DNA of 64,000 bases from DASVHS01 sp035468985 (lineage in GTDB: Bacteria; Acidobacteriota; Thermoanaerobaculia; Gp7-AA8): the NCBI GenBank assembly GCA_035468985.1, contig DATISF010000077.1, positions 1-64,000 of the forward strand, in the 5' to 3' direction. The notes under the pieces were generated by a model that was not told the DNA's origin, did no database searches, and was given only the letters and a program-made list of their open reading frames with translations. Below are positions 40,928 to 50,718 of the stretch, piece after piece (the stretch's first letter is position 1; every line of letters starts with the position of its first letter). A program made the position numbers and the translations under genes.

Positions 40928-41254
40928 TCAGTCCTGCTCTTCCTCACCCGATTCGATGATTTCGTCGAGCCCCGGATCCGCCTTGATGATCCGCAGCCCG
41001 CTCTGAAACACGCTCTCCGCCGCGGCCTCGGCATGCGCAAGCGAGGTGTGGACGACCGCGCAGTCGAGATGGATCGTCCTCTTCGGCAACGGCACATCGA
41101 CGCGGCAGATTCCGCCATTGTCGGGGAGCTGCGACTCGTGCGCGACCCGCAGACCGCCGCGCGAAACGTCGAGCACGAACAGCGGCAGCGATCCCGCCGC
41201 ACCCTGCACCGGGTGGCGGAGTCGGACGCGCGGATCGCGGCGGCGCTCATTCAT
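40928..41254 (-). CDS. PilZ-domain protein
   Basis: 108 residues: a bare PilZ domain with the c-di-GMP-binding residues RRRDPRVRLRH (RxxxR, about 4-14) and DVSRGGLRV (D/NxSxxG, about 33-41). The start at MNERRRDP is supported by a TAGAGT -10-like hexamer (minus strand, 41268-41263) nine bases upstream, giving an almost leaderless mRNA. It is probably a c-di-GMP responder acting on an unknown partner. It diverges from the Pao-type operon. Confidence 0.82.
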   Translation of the reverse strand: MNERRRDPRVRLRHPVQGAAGSLPLFVLDVSRGGLRVAHESQLPDNGGICRVDVPLPKRTIHLDCAVVHTSLAHAEAAAESVFQSGLRIIKADPGLDEIIESGEEEQD

Positions 41255-41328
41255 TGGTGCATACTCTACCGCCTTTACACTGGCGACCCTGCTGCACGCG
41301 ACATTTCGACTCGGCGAAAGGAACTTCC

Positions 41329-41958
41329 ATGACCCTTCCTCCCTGTGAAAAGCCTCCCGCGGACGAAGAGCCGGCCGACCCGTCACGGAGAGTTTTCATG
41401 ATCGGATCCGCCGCCGCCACCGCCGGCCTCATCGTCTCCCCGCTCCTCGGCGACGCGGCCGTGAAGCACGCCGCGGCGAAGACGGCAGCCGATCCGAACG
41501 CCATCCCTGTTTCGCTCGACGTGAACGGGACAGTTCACGCGCTCAAGCTCGATCCGCGGACCACGCTCCTCGACGCGCTGCGCGAGCATCTCGATCTCAT
41601 CGGCACGAAGAAGGGATGCGATCAGGGCGCATGCGGCGCGTGCACCGTGCTCGTCGACGGACGCCGCATCAACTCCTGCCTGACGCTCGCGGCGATGAAC
41701 AGCGGAAAGAAAATCGTCACGATCGAAGGCCTGACGTCCGAAGGCAAGCTGCAGCCCCTTCAGGCCGCGTTCATCCGCAATGACGGGTTCCAGTGCGGCT
41801 ACTGCACGTCGGGACAGATCTGCTCGGCGACGGCATTGCTGCGAGAAGGCCACGCCGGCTCGGATGACGAGATCCGAGAGTGGATGAGCGGCAACATCTG
41901 CCGCTGCGGTTGTTACGTCGGGATCGTCGAGGCCATCAAGGAGGCGAAAAATGCATAG
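41329..41958 (+). CDS. paoA: (2Fe-2S) subunit of a periplasmic aldehyde oxidoreductase (PaoA/YagT type)
   Basis: 209 residues. Twin-arginine signal SRRVFMIGSAAATAGL (Arg20-Arg21). The ferredoxin domain has Cys97, Cys102, Cys105 and Cys117; the second cluster has Cys156, Cys159, Cys191 and Cys193. Together with the next two genes this is the PaoABC arrangement of E. coli, a periplasmic Mo-cytosine-dinucleotide enzyme oxidising aromatic and other aldehydes. AAAGGA lies before the ATG. A family B repeat separates it from paoB. Confidence 0.85.
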   Translation: MTLPPCEKPPADEEPADPSRRVFMIGSAAATAGLIVSPLLGDAAVKHAAAKTAADPNAIPVSLDVNGTVHALKLDPRTTLLDALREHLDLIGTKKGCDQGACGACTVLVDGRRINSCLTLAAMNSGKKIVTIEGLTSEGKLQPLQAAFIRNDGFQCGYCTSGQICSATALLREGHAGSDDEIREWMSGNICRCGCYVGIVEAIKEAKNA

Positions 41959-41962
41959 CCAC

Positions 41963-42048
41963 TTCATGCTGAGCCGCGCAGACGGCGAAGCATCTCCTGC
42001 ACCGTCGACGAGATCCTCCGGCTCCGCTTCGCTCCGCCTCAGGATGAC
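41963..42048. repeat. Family B palindromic repeat between paoA and paoB
   Basis: A diverged copy: the left arm reads TCATGCTGAGCC, the right arm ends CCTCAGGATGAC. It fills almost the whole spacer of an otherwise compact operon. Twelve bases separate its end from the paoB start. Confidence 0.75.
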
Positions 42049-42059
42049 GGGAGGGAAGA

Positions 42060-43046
42060 ATGCATCCGTTTGATTTCGTCCGCCCGAACGACCTCGCCGC
42101 CGCGATCAAGTCCGGCTCGACGGACGCGGCGAAGTTCGTCGCCGGCGGCACGAACCTCGTCGATCTCATGAAGTGCGACGTCGAGCATCCTTCGCACCTC
42201 GTCGACATCAATGCCCTGCCGATGACGAAGATCGAGCAGGTGCAAGGCGGCATTCGCATCGGCGCTCTGGCTCGCATGAGCGATGTCGCCGCCGATCCGA
42301 TCGTCAAACAGAGTTTCCCGGCGATCTCGCAGGCGCTTCTCCTGTCGGCCTCGCCGCAGATCCGCAATGCCGCGTCGATCGGAGGCAATCTGATGCAGCG
42401 GACCCGCTGCCCGTATTTCCGCGAACTGACCTGGACTCCGTGCAACAAGCGAAATCCCGGAAGCGGCTGCTCCGCCATCGACGGCCAGAACCGCATGCAC
42501 GCAATCCTGGGCACCTCCGATGCGTGCATTGCCACGCATCCGTCCGATCTCGCCGTCGCCCTCGCCGCCCTCGACGGCGTGCTCACGTTGCGCGGGCCGG
42601 ACGGCGAGCGCCGGATCGCGGTGACGGAGTTTCATCTGCCCCCCGGCAACACGCCGCACCTCGAGCACGATCTCGGGCCGGGCGAGCTGATCACGGCCGT
42701 CTTCGTCCCCGATGCGCCGCACGCGCGTCATTCGGCATACCTGAAAATCCGCGACCGCGCCGCGTACGAGTTCGCGCTCACCTCCGCGGCGGTCGGCCTG
42801 GACCTCGGGGCCGGCACGATCCGATCGGCGCGCATTGCCCTCGGCGGAGTCGGCACGACGCCGTGGCGCGCGCGCAATGCCGAAGTCGTGCTGCGGGGAC
42901 GGAAGCCGACCCGCGACGTGTTCCGCGCCGCGGCCGAGGCGGAGCTGGCCAGCAGCGTGTCGTACGGACAGAACGGATTCAAGATCGAGCTGGCGAAGCG
43001 GACCCTCGTCCGAGCGCTGACCGATCTCGCCGGGGGTGCCGCATGA
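42060..43046 (+). CDS. paoB: FAD-binding subunit of periplasmic aldehyde oxidoreductase (PaoB/YagS type)
   Basis: 328 residues. FAD-binding elements are FVAGGTNLVDLMK (about 26-38) and SIGGNLMQRTRC (about 106-117). The PaoB-specific [4Fe-4S] insert is present with Cys117, Cys128, Cys137 and Cys156 (CPYFRELTWTPCNKRNPGSGC...C), a feature that separates this family from ordinary xanthine dehydrogenase FAD subunits. The protein has no signal; in E. coli the trimer is exported by the PaoA Tat signal. The stop overlaps paoC (ATGA). Confidence 0.87.
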   Translation: MHPFDFVRPNDLAAAIKSGSTDAAKFVAGGTNLVDLMKCDVEHPSHLVDINALPMTKIEQVQGGIRIGALARMSDVAADPIVKQSFPAISQALLLSASPQIRNAASIGGNLMQRTRCPYFRELTWTPCNKRNPGSGCSAIDGQNRMHAILGTSDACIATHPSDLAVALAALDGVLTLRGPDGERRIAVTEFHLPPGNTPHLEHDLGPGELITAVFVPDAPHARHSAYLKIRDRAAYEFALTSAAVGLDLGAGTIRSARIALGGVGTTPWRARNAEVVLRGRKPTRDVFRAAAEAELASSVSYGQNGFKIELAKRTLVRALTDLAGGAA

Positions 43047-45157
43047 TTCCCAATATCGGCAAACCGGTCGATCGCGTGGACGGCCGGCCGAAGACCACCG
43101 GCAGCGCGCGTTATGCCGCCGAGCACAACCTCGAAAACGCCGCGTACGGCGTGCTGGTGATGAGCACCATTCCGGCGGGAACGATCCGGTCGATTGACGC
43201 GAACGCCGCGCTCAAGTCGCAGGGCGTCCTCGCCGTCCTCTCCCATCTCAACGCACCGAAACTCAATCCGCCCGGGCGCGAAGGCAATCTCCGCGAGACA
43301 TACGTTCCCTTCAGCGACGCCACGATTCATTACACCGGTCAGCGGATTGCGGTTGTCGTCGCCGATACCATCGAGCACGCCACGCGGGGCGCCGAGTTGG
43401 TGAAGGTCGCGTATGTTCCGGCACAGCCGCGCATCGACATGCAGAAGCTCCGCGCGGAAGCGGTCGATCGGTCGAAGAGTGCATTCTCGAAAGGCGATGC
43501 CGATGCCGCATTCGCCGCCGCGCCGGTGAAGATTGACGAGACGTATCGCACGCCGCACGAGCACCACAATCCTCTCGAAGCGCATTCGATCATCGCGGCG
43601 TGGAACGGCGATCACCTGACGATCTACGACTCATCGCAGAACATCTTCGGCACGCGCGACGCCATGGCGGCCCTCTTCGGCATTCCAAAAGACAACGTGC
43701 ACGTCACGTCGCAGTTCGTCGGCGGCGCGTTCGGCAGCAAAGGCGGATCGTGGCCGCACGTCGTGATCAGCGCGATCGCGGCGCGCGCGGTCGAGCGTCC
43801 CGTGAAGGTCGTCGTCACGCGCAAGCAGCTCTACTTCGCGAACGGTCACCGTCCCGAGACCGAGCAGCGCGTCGCGCTCGGCGCGAGCCCTGACGGCAAG
43901 CTCCTGGCCCTGATCCACGAAGGCGCCAGCCAGACCAACGACGTCTGCGATTACGCGGAACGGTTCGCGCGGCCGACCCGCGTGATCTACGCTTCCGACA
44001 GCATCCGCGGCGCCAACCCCGTGGTCTCCCTGAACCTCCCCAGCCCGACCTACATGCGCGCGCCGGGAGAGAACCCCGGCATGTTCGCCATTGAGTCGGC
44101 GATGGACGAGTTGGCCTATGCGCTCAAGATGGATCCGCTGCAGCTGCGGCTCGTCAACCATGCCGATGCCGATCCCGTCGACGGAAAGCCGTGGTCGAGC
44201 AAGTCGCTCAAGCAGTGTTATCAACAGGGAGCCGAGCGATTCGGATGGTCGCGGCGGAAACCCGAGCCGCGCTCGATGCGCAACGGCCGGAATCTCGCCG
44301 GCCTGGGCATGGCCAGCGCGACGTATCCGACGCACCGCTCCCCGGCATCAGCCCGCGCGCTCATGAAACGCGACGGCACGGTCGTGGTCAGCAGCGGCTC
44401 GCATGAGATGGGGATGGGCACAGCCACGGTCATGGCGCAACTCGCCGCGGAAACGCTCGGCGTCCCGGTCGAACGAGTCCGCTTCGAGTACGGCGACACG
44501 AACCTGCCCCAAGCGCCGATCTCCGCCGGCTCGATGACCGCGGCGAGCGTCGGCTCCGCCGTCCATGGAGCAGTCATGGAGCTGAAAAACAGGATTGCCG
44601 CGCTCGACGGCGTCGATCCGGCGACGCTCGATGCCAACGCCTACCACTCGATTCTCGCAAAGCACTACCTCGATCAGATCGACGCGCGCTTTGATGCGAA
44701 GCCGCCTCAGCAGGAATCGCTCGCGATGCATGCATTCGGCGCGCACTTTGTGGAAGTGAGCATCGACGAGGAGATTCCGGTCGTTCACGTGCAAAGAATC
44801 GTGAGCGCGTTTGCAGGCGGCCGCATCCTCAACGAGAAAACCGCCCGCAGCCAGTACCTCGGCGGGATCATCCAGGGTCTGGGAATGGCTCTGATGGAGG
44901 AAACGCATCTCGACAAACGGCTGGGATCTTTTGTGAACGTCAATTTCGCGGAGTACCTCGTCCCCGTGAATCCCGACATCCCCAACATCGACGTCATCCT
45001 GATCGAAGAGGACGACCCTCACGTGAATCCGATCGGAGTCAAAGGCATCGGCGAGATCGGAATCGTCGGCGTGGCGCCGGCGATCGCCAACGCCGTCTTC
45101 CACGCGACCGGAAAACGGGTGCGCGATCTGCCGATCACCATCGAGAAGCTGATGTAG
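43043..45157 (+). CDS. paoC: Molybdopterin-binding subunit of periplasmic aldehyde oxidoreductase (PaoC/YagR type)
   Basis: 704 residues. Xanthine oxidase family features in order: RVDGRPKTTGSARYAAEH, SQFVGGAFGSKGG (Mo-pterin loop), TYMRAPGENPGMFAIESAMDEL, SSGSHEMGMGTATVMAQLAAE, and the C-terminal GVKGIGEIGIVGVAPAIANA carrying the catalytic Glu. The length and lack of a signal match PaoC. The maturation chaperone PaoD/XdhC is not in the window. It is convergent with the alpha-2-macroglobulin gene, 12 bases apart. Confidence 0.87.
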   Translation: MIPNIGKPVDRVDGRPKTTGSARYAAEHNLENAAYGVLVMSTIPAGTIRSIDANAALKSQGVLAVLSHLNAPKLNPPGREGNLRETYVPFSDATIHYTGQRIAVVVADTIEHATRGAELVKVAYVPAQPRIDMQKLRAEAVDRSKSAFSKGDADAAFAAAPVKIDETYRTPHEHHNPLEAHSIIAAWNGDHLTIYDSSQNIFGTRDAMAALFGIPKDNVHVTSQFVGGAFGSKGGSWPHVVISAIAARAVERPVKVVVTRKQLYFANGHRPETEQRVALGASPDGKLLALIHEGASQTNDVCDYAERFARPTRVIYASDSIRGANPVVSLNLPSPTYMRAPGENPGMFAIESAMDELAYALKMDPLQLRLVNHADADPVDGKPWSSKSLKQCYQQGAERFGWSRRKPEPRSMRNGRNLAGLGMASATYPTHRSPASARALMKRDGTVVVSSGSHEMGMGTATVMAQLAAETLGVPVERVRFEYGDTNLPQAPISAGSMTAASVGSAVHGAVMELKNRIAALDGVDPATLDANAYHSILAKHYLDQIDARFDAKPPQQESLAMHAFGAHFVEVSIDEEIPVVHVQRIVSAFAGGRILNEKTARSQYLGGIIQGLGMALMEETHLDKRLGSFVNVNFAEYLVPVNPDIPNIDVILIEEDDPHVNPIGVKGIGEIGIVGVAPAIANAVFHATGKRVRDLPITIEKLM

Positions 45158-45169
45158 GACACGCAACCT

Positions 45170-48100
45170 CTACTCCACGCTCATCCTCACCTCTTCCCCG
45201 TTCGCATGCACCTCGGGCACATACATGGCCTGTCCGAGGAGTGGCAGGGCGTGGAAGGAGCCCGGCACTTCGGCGCGCAGCGTGTATCGGATCTCCCAGA
45301 TCCCCTGCGGCAGGTGGCTGATGAACAGCGCCACCTTGCGATCGCGCAGTTCCTGATACACCGGCACCGAACGGTTTGACTTGACGTCGCGCGCCCACAA
45401 TCCAGCGCCGCTCTGCAACTCCACCGCTTCGAGGCCGGCCGGCTTGAGGTCTTCGAACATCAGGTAGTCGTAATCGTTCTTCGTCTCGATCGTGGCGACG
45501 ACCTCGACGCGCTCGCCGCTGGTCGCACTCCCGTTGTCGAGGAGCGGCTCGCGGGTGAACGTGATTCCCTTGAGCAGCGTCGGATGTCCCGCCAGGCGGA
45601 AGTACTCGCGGCGCACGAAGATCTCGTTTCCGGCAGCCTTCACCGGCTCCTCGAGGGAGACGAATCGGCCTTCGGCGGCGAAGTACAACGCGCCCTGACC
45701 TTTCGTACGGCGAATGCGGATCTCGTTCGCGTCGCGCACGAGATCCTGTGGCACGGACACTCTTGTCTGTGCCGTTCCGGACTGCAGCACGCGCCCATTC
45801 ACCGACACCTCGTAGGCCGTCCCGGCTTTCAGCTCGCCGCTGACCCCGAGGTAGTCGTCGAGCGCAAGGATGGCGATGGCGGTGTCGCGGGTGTTGTTCC
45901 ACTGCGCTCCGCGGCGGTTCTTCACCATCCAGTTCATGATCGGCTCGACGAGCCGGTTTTGTGGATCGATGTGCACGATGGCCTGCAGTGCGAAAGCCGT
46001 GGACTCGACCGGGCCATCGAACCAGCGCCACCAGAAATGATCTTCGCCCCAGTGCGCGGTGCCCATGACTTCCGGCGCGCCGGAACCGGAACCGCGGACC
46101 AGGACCGACTGATCGGGCGCGCGATCGATCTTCGCGCCGTCCTCGAGATTGCGAACGAGCACGCCGGCGCGTTCGGCATCGCCGAAATCGTGCGCGGCCA
46201 GAGCGAGCAGAGCGCGCGAATACGACGTCACCCGGTCGCGATGGGCGTACGCATCGTTGAAGGCCTTTCGCTCTTCGGCCGTCGGCGACTTCCGCCATGC
46301 GGCGAGGGCGTGGAGGATCCAGGCCTCGTTCTGCCAGTCCGATTCGTGCTGCACGAGACGGCCGTCGAGAAATGTGGCCGCGCGAGCGCCGGAGTTGCCG
46401 TTGATGTTGAGGCCGGCTTCGCGCGCGATGGCAAGTCCCCAAAGCACGTATGCGGTCATGAAGTCGTCGCTGTCGTCGTTCTTCCACCATCCCCATCCGC
46501 CATCGGCGTGCTGGAAGTCGTAGAGACGCGCGAGCGAGCGCGCCGTCACGTCCTCGATGCGGCGCGGGCTGACGATGCCGCTGCGCTCGAGACCGTTGCG
46601 CTCGAGTGTTCGCGCGACGATCGCCGCCGGGAGAAACCGGCTCATCGTCTGCTCGGTGCAGCCGTACGGATACTCGACGAGGTACGGCAGCGCGTCGAGC
46701 ATCATCGCCGCCAGGCTCGGCTGCACCTGGATCGACAGCTCGGTCGCTCGCCGTTCGCGCGGAAGATCGAGCTTGATGATGGCCTCGTCGCCGCGGACTT
46801 TGCCTGACCGCGCGATGAGCTTGTCGACGCCGTGCTCGTAGACCGTGAACGTCTTCTCCATGGCATCGGCGTACTCGCCGGCCCGGCCGATCACGCGGAG
46901 CTTTGCGCTCCCGGCACGTTCCGCGATCACTTTCCAGTCAGCCCGCGCCTCTCCATGCGCAGGCACGCTCAGTGTGGATCCGCCGGCCGCGACGGCGTTC
47001 TCCAGCTTCACACCCTCGACCTCCAGCGCCGGGCTGACGGTCATCGCCTGATCGGTGTTGTTGTTGACGACGGCCGAGATCGTCGCGCGATCGCCGGCCA
47101 CGAAAAATCGCGGACCCTGCAGACGAACGATGAGCGGCATGTTCGTCCGTGCCGTGCTCGAGCCGATGCCGACCTGCGTCGCCGGCGTCACCGCGCGAGC
47201 CGTGGCCCGCCACGTGGTCAGAGCTTCGGGGAACTTCATCGTGACCCGTGCGACGCCGTCCGGGCCGGTGACCACATTCGGCTTCCAGAACGCGGTGGAG
47301 CTGAAGTCGGTGCGCACGTGCACCTCGATACCGCGGGTCTCCTCGTTGGTCTTCATCGCCTTCAGTGCGGGCGGTGGCGCGGCGGCCGGCGCCTGGGCGT
47401 TCACGGTGATCGCTTCGGCGACCGCCATGCGGCCGAGAGCGGCGCCGGCCACGTCGCCGGAGAGGCCGCGATCGAACGAATCGCGCTCGTCTTTCTTCAA
47501 GTCGCGGTCGTCGATCAGCTTCCCTTCCTTCTCCTTGAATTCGCCGTAGCGCTGCCTCTGGACGCTCGCCGTGACCTGAACGGCGTACGCGTGATCGGCC
47601 CCGAAGAAGAACTGCCGCGGATCACCCGCGAAATCGGTTTGAATCGCCGTCACGGATTCGTCGGACACCGCGAGCGCGACCTCCGCCGCGACCGGCCGGC
47701 CATCCACGTCGCGAGTAGTCACCGTGAACGAGCCTTCCTGGCGCGGACGGTAGTCCTGGCGATCGGATTTGACGTCGACATTGATGAAGTGCTCGACGGG
47801 CGGGACGACGATCCGCTTCGTGTCGTTCCACAGCATCCGGTCGAATGTCGATGAAACGGTGATGTAGAACGACGGCACGTTCCGGTCGGTGATCGGGAGC
47901 TCGACGAGCTTCGCCGTCCCATCGAGATGGACGATCTGCGTGTCGAGAATTCCGTTCGCCGAGGTGGTCAGCATGACCCATCGCCCGCTCGCGGGCGTGG
48001 CGATGATCACGGGCGCCGTCTGGCCGGCGCGGAAACTCTCTTTGTCGATGATGATCTCGAGCCCGCCGGTGTGATAGCCGAGCTCCGTGGACGCGTTGCT

Positions 48101-50644
48101 GCTGACCCAGACGGCGGTCTCGGCGTGCACGAGATCGCGGGCGCGCGCCGGGCGGTCTCCTTCACGATCCTCGCTCGTCCACTGCACCGCGTAGTAGCCC
48201 GTTCCCGGTGCGACGAAGGAGATCGTCGCCTCGCCGTCCTGATCCGTGCGCGCGGTCGTCGTGAGGATCTCCTCCTCGCGATACGCGGGCGTCTTGTCGA
48301 CCGCGCGCCATGCGCGGCGGATGACCTTCACATTTCCGGTCGTCTGCACCGGCTTATCGTTCGCATCGAGCGCTTTGAACGTCACCGACACGCGATCGTT
48401 CGGGCGGTGGATGAAATGCGACGGTTGTCCGACCACCGAGTAGCGGTTCTTCGTCACGCGCACGATGCCGTCGCCGATGACCTCGCGCCGCGAGGCGTCC
48501 GTTACGCGCGCCTCGATGTGCAGCTCGACATCGCCACCATCGCGCTGCGTCGGAACGCGCAGCGTCGCCCGGCCTTGCCCATCGGTCTTCAGTGTCTGCG
48601 TGCTGATCTGCTGGCCGCGGTAGCCATATCCGCCGTAGTACGACTGGCGCTCGTTCTGGAAATACCAGTCGTACTCGCGCCAAGGGAACCAGTAGCGATA
48701 GAACGGACGCGAGTAGACGACCGCCTGCACCTCGGCATTCGCCACGGGGCCGCCGAAGTAGTAGCTCGCCTCGATGGTCGCTTCGACGGTGTCGCCGACG
48801 CGATATTTCTCGTCGCCCGTTTTCACCTCGACGCGGAACTCGGGAAGCTTGTACTCCTCGAGCCGGAAGAGATTTGCCGAGCCGACGCCATCGCTCCCCT
48901 TCCTGAACATGATCCGATACGCCCCGAGGGGCATCGATGCGGTGAGAGGGAGATCGGACCAGAAGCTGCCGAAGTCGTTGAGCGCGGCCTTGCCACTGCC
49001 GACCTTCTCGCCCCTCGGGCTGTAGATCTCGTAGTCGAGTGTGTCTCTCGCCGGCGTGATCCATTCGTTGTTCTGTCGCACGCGGGCGATGAACTTCCAG
49101 TGCACGACTTCGTCGGGGCGATAGGCGGGGCGGTCCGTGAACGCGTAGATGGACCACCTCGCGTCGTCCCTTCCGGAGTAGCCGTACGAATACGACTGCA
49201 CGTAGGCCTGCCTGTTGCCCGGCGCCGATGCGGCGATGAATGTCTCACCGCCGTAGTCGCCCATGGCGATGGTCGCGAATCCGTTCGCGCCCGTCTCGGC
49301 GTCGCGCACGGCCATCGAGTTGTTCGGCTGCCGCTGCCAGATGCGGACATGCGCGCCGGCGATCGGCTGTCCGGTCAGCGCATCGCAGACCAGCAGATCG
49401 GAGCGCTGCTTCGCGCTGTGCACGATGATGTTGGCGTCGGTCACGAGAAGGAGCTGCCGTGACGACTTTCCGCCGCCGGACGCCTCGAGGATGTATGCGC
49501 CGCGATCGAGCTTCGGCTCGACCCGCACGCGCTGGTTCGCCGGCACGTGATCGCCGCGGTCATTCGTGTCGAACGTCCACTTGCGAATCGGAGTGCGATC
49601 CGAACTTGCAATGGAGTCGGTCCAGCTTCGGCCCGATGTGACATGCGCGTCATCGATGAGATCGACCGGCGTGAGCCGCAGTGCGATCTGCGTAACGTTC
49701 CGCCACGAAAGCACGACCTCCTGCTCCGAGCGGGGTAGAAACGTCGACTGAACGGCGACGTTCACCGACGGCCCGAGGATGGAGTCGATCGCGTCCTTCG
49801 CCTGCTGCCAGTACTGGGTCTCGCCCGATCGGAACTCCTGAACGAGCTTGCGGTAGCGATCGAGCGCGCGCACGTAATCGGGTTTGATCTGGGCGTCGCC
49901 GTTTTCGTCGACGACGACATTGCCGCGCTGGGCCAGCTGTGACGCGGCGGAAAAGAGCGCGTCGTCGTACCACGCCGTGGTCTTCCCTTCGCCAATGATC
50001 GCGTCGAGCAGCTCGAGACCGCGCTCGACCGGCTCCGGTTGATATTGATTGACCAGCGCCGTCGCCAGGAGATACCGAGCGTGCGCGCGATCTTCCTTCG
50101 ACTCGGCGATCGAAACCGCATTGACCAGGATGTCCTGCGGGATCGAGCTCCAGTTGATCCGGAACACGATGTCGAGATAGCGCTGACGGGCGAGCGCGAG
50201 GTCGCTACTCGATGCCCACCATTCCAGCGCCGACTGGTAGTACGGCAATGCCTGGTTGACGTCGCGGAACCGTGGATTCGTCCACCACGAGTCGCCGAAT
50301 GACTCCTGCGCCTCGGCCCACACGCGGTCATGGAGAGGGTCGCGGAGGATCGAGTCCAGTACGGCGCGTGCTTCGTTCAGCGCGCTCTGATCGCTCGTCG
50401 GGTTTGCCGCGTCGGTGCGCCATTGCGTGTCGGCAAGACGGAAGGTGACCCAACGTTTCTCGGCCTGCGGCGCAACGCGTGACGCCTGCTCGTAGAGGTC
50501 GTGCGCTCTGCCGAACGACTTCTCCGCGTAACTCGCTTCAGCAGTTTGCTTCAACGCCTCATAGGTTGCCGGCTGCTGCGGCGGCAAGGCCGAGGTCGGC
50601 AGAAGTGCAAGAAGCGAAAGGAGAACGGCGATCGGTCGAAGCAC
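45170..50644 (-). CDS. Bacterial alpha-2-macroglobulin with intact thioester motif
   Basis: About 1824 residues. The signal peptide is VLRPIAVLLSLLALLPTSA. A TPR-like N-terminal region (about 25-260), MG-type beta domains, the MG2/A2M N-terminal block (YAFTDRPAYRPDEVVHWKF), the central TDFSSTAFWKPNVVTGPDG region and the thioester YGCTEQTMSRF (Cys near residue 1330) followed by the alpha/alpha toroid (YDFQHADGGWGWWKND). Such proteins trap attacking proteases in the periplasm. The usual partner gene for PBP1C is absent. GTG start preferred for its AGGAGG; ATG 50659 is the alternative. Confidence 0.88.
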   Translation of the reverse strand: MLRPIAVLLSLLALLPTSALPPQQPATYEALKQTAEASYAEKSFGRAHDLYEQASRVAPQAEKRWVTFRLADTQWRTDAANPTSDQSALNEARAVLDSILRDPLHDRVWAEAQESFGDSWWTNPRFRDVNQALPYYQSALEWWASSSDLALARQRYLDIVFRINWSSIPQDILVNAVSIAESKEDRAHARYLLATALVNQYQPEPVERGLELLDAIIGEGKTTAWYDDALFSAASQLAQRGNVVVDENGDAQIKPDYVRALDRYRKLVQEFRSGETQYWQQAKDAIDSILGPSVNVAVQSTFLPRSEQEVVLSWRNVTQIALRLTPVDLIDDAHVTSGRSWTDSIASSDRTPIRKWTFDTNDRGDHVPANQRVRVEPKLDRGAYILEASGGGKSSRQLLLVTDANIIVHSAKQRSDLLVCDALTGQPIAGAHVRIWQRQPNNSMAVRDAETGANGFATIAMGDYGGETFIAASAPGNRQAYVQSYSYGYSGRDDARWSIYAFTDRPAYRPDEVVHWKFIARVRQNNEWITPARDTLDYEIYSPRGEKVGSGKAALNDFGSFWSDLPLTASMPLGAYRIMFRKGSDGVGSANLFRLEEYKLPEFRVEVKTGDEKYRVGDTVEATIEASYYFGGPVANAEVQAVVYSRPFYRYWFPWREYDWYFQNERQSYYGGYGYRGQQISTQTLKTDGQGRATLRVPTQRDGGDVELHIEARVTDASRREVIGDGIVRVTKNRYSVVGQPSHFIHRPNDRVSVTFKALDANDKPVQTTGNVKVIRRAWRAVDKTPAYREEEILTTTARTDQDGEATISFVAPGTGYYAVQWTSEDREGDRPARARDLVHAETAVWVSSNASTELGYHTGGLEIIIDKESFRAGQTAPVIIATPASGRWVMLTTSANGILDTQIVHLDGTAKLVELPITDRNVPSFYITVSSTFDRMLWNDTKRIVVPPVEHFINVDVKSDRQDYRPRQEGSFTVTTRDVDGRPVAAEVALAVSDESVTAIQTDFAGDPRQFFFGADHAYAVQVTASVQRQRYGEFKEKEGKLIDDRDLKKDERDSFDRGLSGDVAGAALGRMAVAEAITVNAQAPAAAPPPALKAMKTNEETRGIEVHVRTDFSSTAFWKPNVVTGPDGVARVTMKFPEALTTWRATARAVTPATQVGIGSSTARTNMPLIVRLQGPRFFVAGDRATISAVVNNNTDQAMTVSPALEVEGVKLENAVAAGGSTLSVPAHGEARADWKVIAERAGSAKLRVIGRAGEYADAMEKTFTVYEHGVDKLIARSGKVRGDEAIIKLDLPRERRATELSIQVQPSLAAMMLDALPYLVEYPYGCTEQTMSRFLPAAIVARTLERNGLERSGIVSPRRIEDVTARSLARLYDFQHADGGWGWWKNDDSDDFMTAYVLWGLAIAREAGLNINGNSGARAATFLDGRLVQHESDWQNEAWILHALAAWRKSPTAEERKAFNDAYAHRDRVTSYSRALLALAAHDFGDAERAGVLVRNLEDGAKIDRAPDQSVLVRGSGSGAPEVMGTAHWGEDHFWWRWFDGPVESTAFALQAIVHIDPQNRLVEPIMNWMVKNRRGAQWNNTRDTAIAILALDDYLGVSGELKAGTAYEVSVNGRVLQSGTAQTRVSVPQDLVRDANEIRIRRTKGQGALYFAAEGRFVSLEEPVKAAGNEIFVRREYFRLAGHPTLLKGITFTREPLLDNGSATSGERVEVVATIETKNDYDYLMFEDLKPAGLEAVELQSGAGLWARDVKSNRSVPVYQELRDRKVALFISHLPQGIWEIRYTLRAEVPGSFHALPLLGQAMYVPEVHANGEEVRMSVE

Positions 50645-50649
50645 GGGGA

Positions 50650-50655
50650 CCTCCT
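50650..50655 (-). promoter_or_regulatory. AGGAGG deciding the alpha-2-macroglobulin start
   Basis: Consensus AGGAGG lies inside the codons after ATG 50659 and five bases before GTG 50644, so initiation at the GTG is favoured. It also yields a cleaner signal peptide. Confidence 0.55.
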
Positions 50656-50718
50656 GCATCCTTAGACGATATCGCTTCCTAAGAGGAAACCGCCGCTGGC
50701 ATTGAACGCGAATAACGG

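Noticed and set aside
42173..43042. Long in-frame extension upstream of paoC
   Set aside because: The frame is open across paoB but translates to Arg-rich shadow; the ATGA overlap at 43043 is the natural start.
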